From an uncultured Bacilli bacterium (GTDB lineage: Bacteria; Bacillota_I; Bacilli_A; RF39; UBA660): a stretch of 47,281 nt of DNA. The notes under the pieces were generated by a model. That model saw nothing but the letters and a program-made list of their open reading frames with translations, was not told the DNA's origin and did no database searches. The DNA lies in assembly GCA_910584655.1 (NCBI GenBank), contig CAJUBJ010000010.1, positions 1 to 47,281 of the forward strand, read 5' to 3'. Both the position numbers and the translations under genes were made by a program. Positions 43,108 through 47,281 of this stretch are shown here, in pieces. The first letter of the stretch is position 1. Each line of letters starts with the position of its first letter.

Positions 43108-43719
43108 ATGAAAATACCATACAAAATAACAAGATATTTTGATTATATAACGCCAACAGAAGTTGGTATATATGAAATAAATATAGATAATAATATAACA
43201 TTTTGTGAATTAATAGATATAATAAAAAATAATCATATTAATGATAAAGGCTTTTACCAAATATATATAGAAAATCTAGTAGAAAAAACTTGGGGAAGTA
43301 TTTTCAAAGAAGAACTAATAGATGAAATGGGAATAGATAGTTATCATTATAAGTGGTTAAATCATAGTATTGAAGAAATAAATAAAATGTTTAATTTATT
43401 TAAAGAACCAATAAATATAATAATAGACGGCCCAGGGATTGGAAAATTAATGGGTGAAGAAGAGGGCATAAGATTTATTATTCACAGTGATGAAAAAGAC
43501 AAACATGCTAATAATCCTCATGTTCATTGTGAATATAGTGGAGAAACCATATTTGTATATTTAAAAACATTAGAAATATTAAATAATAAAGGATTTAAAA
43601 ATAAAAAGAAAACAAAAATAGCTTTAAAATGGATAGATTATCATAAAGAAGAGTTATTAAGTTATTGGAACCAGGTAGTTAGTAGTAATGCCAATATAGA
43701 CTTTAAGGTAGATATTTAA
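43108..43719 (+). CDS. DUF4160-like protein with N-terminal extension
   Basis: A 203-residue protein. The C-terminal 90 residues look like a DUF4160 domain: FIIHSDEKDKHANNPHVHCE with the NPHVHCEY core, YLKTLEILNNKGF, and KIALKWIDYHKEELLSYWNQ. DUF4160 proteins are small, often next to toxin-antitoxin genes, and of unknown activity. The first 100 residues are an extra domain (TPTEVGIYEINIDNNITFCE). Start at ATG after AAAGTAGTGATA. It lies 88 bases after the two-TM protein and may be in the same unit. Confidence 0.68.
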   Translation: MKIPYKITRYFDYITPTEVGIYEINIDNNITFCELIDIIKNNHINDKGFYQIYIENLVEKTWGSIFKEELIDEMGIDSYHYKWLNHSIEEINKMFNLFKEPINIIIDGPGIGKLMGEEEGIRFIIHSDEKDKHANNPHVHCEYSGETIFVYLKTLEILNNKGFKNKKKTKIALKWIDYHKEELLSYWNQVVSSNANIDFKVDI

Positions 43720-43786
43720 AAAAAATATCACAAAAGCTGGTAAAAAAAAGACTGACTCTTTTTATGCTATTAAATGATTATATAAA

Positions 43787-43827
43787 TAATTAAAACTGGC
43801 ATTACTGATTAATTGTCAGTTTTTTAT
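43787..43827 (+). terminator. Probable terminator after the DUF4160-like gene
   Basis: AAAACTG (about 43788) pairs with CAGTTTT (about 43818) over a partly paired loop, followed by T. Confidence 0.6.
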
Positions 43828-43864
43828 GTTAAAATATATACATATCCAGAAAGGAAGTATCACT

Positions 43865-45157
43865 ATGAACGAAATAAAATGTCCTAAATGTGGCACAGTA
43901 TTCCAAATAGATGAAAGAGAATATGATTCTATAGTAAAACAAATTAGAAATAAAGAATTTGAACATGAAATACATATACGAGAAGAACAACATAAACTAG
44001 ATAAAGAAAATTCTATTAAGCTAGCAGAAGCTAATATTACAAGCAAATTAAAAGAAGAATTAAATAAAAAAGAATTAGAGCTTGCGAATATAAAAAATGA
44101 ATTAAAAGTTAAAGAAGAACAAGTAAGTAACAAACTAGAAAAAGAATATAATAATGAACTTAATAAAATGACTCTTGAAATAACAGAACTAAAAAATCAA
44201 TTAAAACTAAGAGATACAGAATCAGAACTTGTTATTAAAGAAACAATAGCTAAAAAAGATAAAGAATTAAACGAACTAAATAATGAATTATCCTTAAGTA
44301 AAAATGAATACTTATTAAAAGAAAAGAATCTAAAAGAAAGCTATGAAGAAAAAATAAAAAATAAAGACGAACAAATAGCATACTATAAAGACTTTAAAGC
44401 AAAACAATCTACTAAAATGATAGGGGAATCCCTTGAAGTCCATTGCAGTAACGAATTTAATAGTCTAAGACCATTATTTAAAAATGCGTACTTCGAAAAA
44501 GATAATGATGCCAAAACAGGATCAAAAGGCGATTTTATTTTTAGAGATTATGATGATGAAGGAACTGAAATCGTATCTATAATGTTTGAAATGAAAAATG
44601 AAGCTGATGAAACAGCTACAAAACATAAAAATGAAGATTTCCTTCGTGAATTAGATAAAGATAGAAGAGAAAAAAATTGTGAATATGCTGTCTTAGTCTC
44701 TTTGTTAGAAATAGATAATGAATATTATAATAATGGAATTGTTGATATGTCTCATAAATATGAAAAGATGTATGTAATTCGTCCACAATTCTTTATTCCA
44801 TTAATAACTTTAATTAGAGGAATCGCCATTAACTCATTAGGATATAAAAAAGAACTTGAAGTAATAAGAAATCAAAATGTTGATATATCTAACTTCGAAG
44901 AAAAAATGGAAAGCTTTAAAGAAGGCTTCGGTAGAAATTATCGCCTAGCAAGTGAAAAGTTTAAAAAAGCTATAGATGAAATAGATAAAACAATAGATCA
45001 TCTTCAAAAAACAAAAGAAGCTCTATTATCAAGCGAGAACAATTTAAGACTTGCTAATAATAAAGCTGAAGAACTAACTATAAAAAAATTAACTAGTGGT
45101 AATGAAACAATGTCAAAAATGTTTCAAAGTTTAGAAGATAATACTAAGGAAGAATAA
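43865..45157 (+). CDS. DUF2130 family protein (Zn ribbon, coiled coil)
   Basis: A 430-residue protein. It opens with a zinc ribbon half (IKCPKCGTVFQI), then a long coiled coil rich in Glu, Lys and Asn (about 25-180), and a DUF2130 core with KMIGESLEVHCSNEFN, GSKGDFIFRD, MFEMKNEADETATKHKNEDF and VLVSLLEIDNEYY. The D-x-E-M-K-like run (GDFIFRD then MFEMKNE) suggests a PD-(D/E)xK-like nuclease fold, as proposed for this family. Start ATG 43865 after GAAAGGAAGT; the frame from 43826 has no ribosome binding site. It has its own short promoter region and no operon partner. Confidence 0.88.
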   Translation: MNEIKCPKCGTVFQIDEREYDSIVKQIRNKEFEHEIHIREEQHKLDKENSIKLAEANITSKLKEELNKKELELANIKNELKVKEEQVSNKLEKEYNNELNKMTLEITELKNQLKLRDTESELVIKETIAKKDKELNELNNELSLSKNEYLLKEKNLKESYEEKIKNKDEQIAYYKDFKAKQSTKMIGESLEVHCSNEFNSLRPLFKNAYFEKDNDAKTGSKGDFIFRDYDDEGTEIVSIMFEMKNEADETATKHKNEDFLRELDKDRREKNCEYAVLVSLLEIDNEYYNNGIVDMSHKYEKMYVIRPQFFIPLITLIRGIAINSLGYKKELEVIRNQNVDISNFEEKMESFKEGFGRNYRLASEKFKKAIDEIDKTIDHLQKTKEALLSSENNLRLANNKAEELTIKKLTSGNETMSKMFQSLEDNTKEE

Positions 45158-45410
45158 AACTCTTTCTTTTTTCTTTTTAAATAATACCTTGTAAAAATAA
45201 AAATATTTAGGAAGTTTTTTATAACGATTATATAGATTATATAAGAAACTAGAAAAGTTTATTGTATACGAAAGATAAAAAATAGAAGATTCCGTAAAAA
45301 TAGATAATAAAAATAATGTCAAATTAATAGAAGTATCATAAAAAGGTATTTCTTTTTAATTTTATAGTGATAGAATATTTAAATAAATTACAAAAAAAGG
45401 AGTAAACAAT

Positions 45411-46823
45411 ATGAAACATAAATTTAATATAATAAGAATTCCATTAATTATTATAAACATACTAACATCTCTATATATAGTAATAAGCATTAATAAACTA
45501 AATATAATACCTACTAAGTATTACATAATAGGGTTAATAATATTAATAGCAATAAATATAATAGCTATCATACTCTTACTACTAAAAAACATTATCTTTA
45601 AAATAATAGGAATATTATTATCAATTATTTTAATAACATTATCAGTAATAGGACTTAAATATGTTAATAATACAAATGAATTTTTAGATAAATCTTTCAA
45701 TAATAATGTAATAGAAATATCTACATATAATCTAATAGTATTAAAGAACAGTAAGTATAGTGATATAAAAGATATAGAAAATAAAAAACTTGGTTACTTA
45801 AATAATAGTAATGAAGCTCTAAATAAGTTAAATGAAAATGTAAAAACAGAAAACTTTGAATATGAAGATATATTTGATTTGTATGATGATTTAATAAATA
45901 AAAAAACTGAAGCAATAATAATAGACGAATCATATTTAGATGTTATAAAAGATGAGAGAAAAGACATAGATAAAAAAATAAAGGTCATATATAGTTTTAA
46001 TCAAGAATTTGTAATTGAAAATAATAATGAAGAAAGTGAATTAGTAAGGCCGATAAATATTTATATATCAGGTAGTGACTCACGTAGTAATAACATTCAA
46101 AATAAATCACGAAGTGATGTTAATATGATTGTGTCTATAAATCCCAACACAAATAAAATATTACTAACTAGTATTCCTAGAGATTATTATGTTCAAGTAC
46201 ATGGTCAAACAGGTTTAAAAGATAAACTTACTCATAGTGGCATATATGGATTAGATGTATCTACAGCAACAATAGAAGATCTATTCGATATAAAAATAGA
46301 CTATAGTATAAAATTAGGTTTTAATGCTGTGGTAGAAGTAGTAGATTTAGTAAATGGTATAGATATATATAGTGATAAAACTTTTAATTCTTATCATATA
46401 AAAGGATGGACAGTACCAGAAGGTATGAATCATTTTAATGGAAAGCAAGCACTAGCATATTCCAGAGAACGATATGCATATTCATCTGGAGATAGACATC
46501 GTATTCAAAATCAACAACAAGTGTTAGAAGCTGTATTTAAAAAAATAATCTCAGATAAAAAGATTTTGTTAAAATATGATGAGTTATTAACATCTCTTAA
46601 TAACTTATATCGAACAGATATTCCTAAGGCTGTAATTACAGCCTTTGTAAAAGAACAATTAGAAAATGGAGACACTTGGACTTTTGAATCACAATGGGTT
46701 AATGGTAAAGGCGCATCACTAAACACTCACACATCTCCTAAATATAAAAGATATGTAATGTTGCCTAATGAAGATGAAGTAGAAAAAGCAAGCAATAAAA
46801 TAAAGGAACTTATTAACAAATAA
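45411..46823 (+). CDS. LytR-CpsA-Psr (LCP) family cell wall ligase-type protein
   Basis: A 470-residue protein with three to four membrane helices in the first 90 residues and a large outer LCP domain. NIYISGSDSRSNN, SRSDVNMIVSINPN and TSIPRDYYVQVHG carry the conserved Arg and Asp residues that bind the pyrophosphate lipid, and KQALAYSRERYAYSSGDRHR the second Arg group. LCP enzymes move anionic polymers (teichoic acid, capsule) from lipid carrier to peptidoglycan. The region 100-190 before the domain is an extra part. It may attach the polymer made by the locus at 24651-38195. ATG follows AAAGGAG. Confidence 0.92.
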   Translation: MKHKFNIIRIPLIIINILTSLYIVISINKLNIIPTKYYIIGLIILIAINIIAIILLLLKNIIFKIIGILLSIILITLSVIGLKYVNNTNEFLDKSFNNNVIEISTYNLIVLKNSKYSDIKDIENKKLGYLNNSNEALNKLNENVKTENFEYEDIFDLYDDLINKKTEAIIIDESYLDVIKDERKDIDKKIKVIYSFNQEFVIENNNEESELVRPINIYISGSDSRSNNIQNKSRSDVNMIVSINPNTNKILLTSIPRDYYVQVHGQTGLKDKLTHSGIYGLDVSTATIEDLFDIKIDYSIKLGFNAVVEVVDLVNGIDIYSDKTFNSYHIKGWTVPEGMNHFNGKQALAYSRERYAYSSGDRHRIQNQQQVLEAVFKKIISDKKILLKYDELLTSLNNLYRTDIPKAVITAFVKEQLENGDTWTFESQWVNGKGASLNTHTSPKYKRYVMLPNEDEVEKASNKIKELINK

Positions 46824-46856
46824 AAGAAATTCATTTAAAAGAATTTCTTTTTTTAA
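46823..46856 (+). terminator. LCP gene terminator
   Basis: AAAGAAATTC and GAATTTCTTT perfect stem with T run. Confidence 0.9.
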
Positions 46857-46981
46857 TAAAATATACAAGAATATGGATAAAAGTAATCATCAAATTAAAT
46901 AAAAATCATATATTATATAATGATATAATTGTACTTTATGAAGCCATAAAGAATAATTATTTTAAATTTAACAATAAGAAT

Positions 46982-47009
46982 TTGACATCCTATTATTTTA
47001 TGTTATAAT
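46982..47009 (+). promoter_or_regulatory. rRNA operon promoter P1
   Basis: TTGACA (46982-46987), 16-base spacer, extended -10 TGTTATAAT (TATAAT 47004-47009). Confidence 0.8.
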
Positions 47010-47083
47010 TGAATTACTTTTGCAGGAAAAAGCATTGAAAATATGCCAAAAAATAAATTTTTTCAAAAAACTTTAAAAAAAAG

Positions 47084-47112
47084 TTGACAATGAAAAATGA
47101 TAGTGGTATATT
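47084..47112 (+). promoter_or_regulatory. rRNA operon promoter P2
   Basis: TTGACA (47084-47089), 17-base spacer, TGGTATATT (TATATT 47107-47112). A short hairpin CGAC/GTCG follows. Confidence 0.85.
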
Positions 47113-47191
47113 ATTCAACGCAACCGACAAAAGGTCGCAGAAATATGCCAAAAAATAAAGAAAAAAAGTTTTAAAAAAATGTCGAAAAAAG

Positions 47192-47220
47192 TTGACATTA
47201 ATAAAACGATTTGGTATATT
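47192..47220 (+). promoter_or_regulatory. rRNA operon promoter P3
   Basis: TTGACA (47192-47197), 17-base spacer, TGGTATATT (TATATT 47215-47220), 108 bases after P2 and preceded by the same ATATGCCAAAAAATAAA stretch as P2. Confidence 0.85.
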
Positions 47221-47281
47221 AGATGAGCAACCAAGCAAAAGAGCTTGGAAGCAAAAAGAAATGATCTTTGAAAACTAAGTA
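47221..47281 (+). promoter_or_regulatory. 16S rRNA leader with boxA-like site
   Basis: After P3 come a hairpin CCAAGC/GCTTGG and the sequence GATCTTTGAAAACTAAGTA, the boxA-type leader that precedes 16S rRNA in Firmicutes. The 16S gene should start soon after the right edge. Confidence 0.85.

Noticed and set aside
47014..47238. Minus-strand protein gene in the rRNA leader
   Set aside because: It lies over three rRNA promoters, is Phe-rich low-complexity and has no ribosome binding site.

Overview
The window is very AT-rich and densely coded, almost entirely on the + strand. TGA is used as a stop (for example at the ends of the genes finishing at 31338 and 32374), so this is the standard bacterial code and not the Mycoplasma code. 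Ribosome binding sites are of the AGGAGG/AGTGATA type and promoters are TTGACA/TATAAT. The gene content (T-box-controlled gltX, LytR-CpsA-Psr protein, VanY-type carboxypeptidase, CpsC/CpsD-type capsule regulators, DUF1653, DUF2130) suggests a Gram-positive-type Bacilli/Erysipelotrichia-like or RF39-like gut Firmicute with a cell wall. This assignment is inferred from style and content only.

Layout: (1) 1-4925, a three-gene cassette: a very large protein, cut by the left edge, with an R-S-ExE ADP-ribosyltransferase domain; an unknown 235-residue protein; and an ADP-ribosylglycohydrolase. (2) 5027-7840, a self-contained retron (structured msr-msd RNA plus reverse transcriptase, bounded by terminators) between an unknown gene and a kinase-fold protein. 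(3) 7895-18504, mostly housekeeping or small metabolic genes: DUF1653, VanY carboxypeptidase, two unknowns, cytidine deaminase-uridine phosphorylase, a thioredoxin-like membrane protein, a Bax-inhibitor-1-like protein, mnmA, tRNA-Glu(CTC), an unknown-Nudix pair and an HTH-metallophosphoesterase. (4) 18506-24501, T-box/gltX, then two paralogous membrane-anchored LRR-transglutaminase-like proteins flanking an HD phosphohydrolase.

(5) 24651-38195, a complete-looking Wzx/Wzy-type surface polysaccharide locus: chain-length regulator, BY-kinase, priming sugar transferase, four glycosyltransferases, two pyruvyl-transferase-like proteins, two ferredoxin/FrhB-like Fe-S proteins, polymerase and flippase. 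(6) 38196-43719, an accessory island. It is punctuated by three decaying copies of the 3' end of a UDP-glucose 6-dehydrogenase gene. It holds an Mrr-like nuclease, a tandem array of three candidate type I toxin-antitoxin units, a two-TM helical-repeat protein and a DUF4160-like protein. (7) 43865-47281, a DUF2130 protein, an LCP ligase-type protein and, at the right edge, triple promoters and the leader of an rRNA operon whose 16S gene should begin just outside the window.

The most unusual items are the transferase-X-hydrolase cassette, the effector-less retron, and the conserved sense/antisense promoter pairs, 5'-3' complementarity and covarying arms of the small-peptide array, together with the serial ugd 3'-end scars around it.
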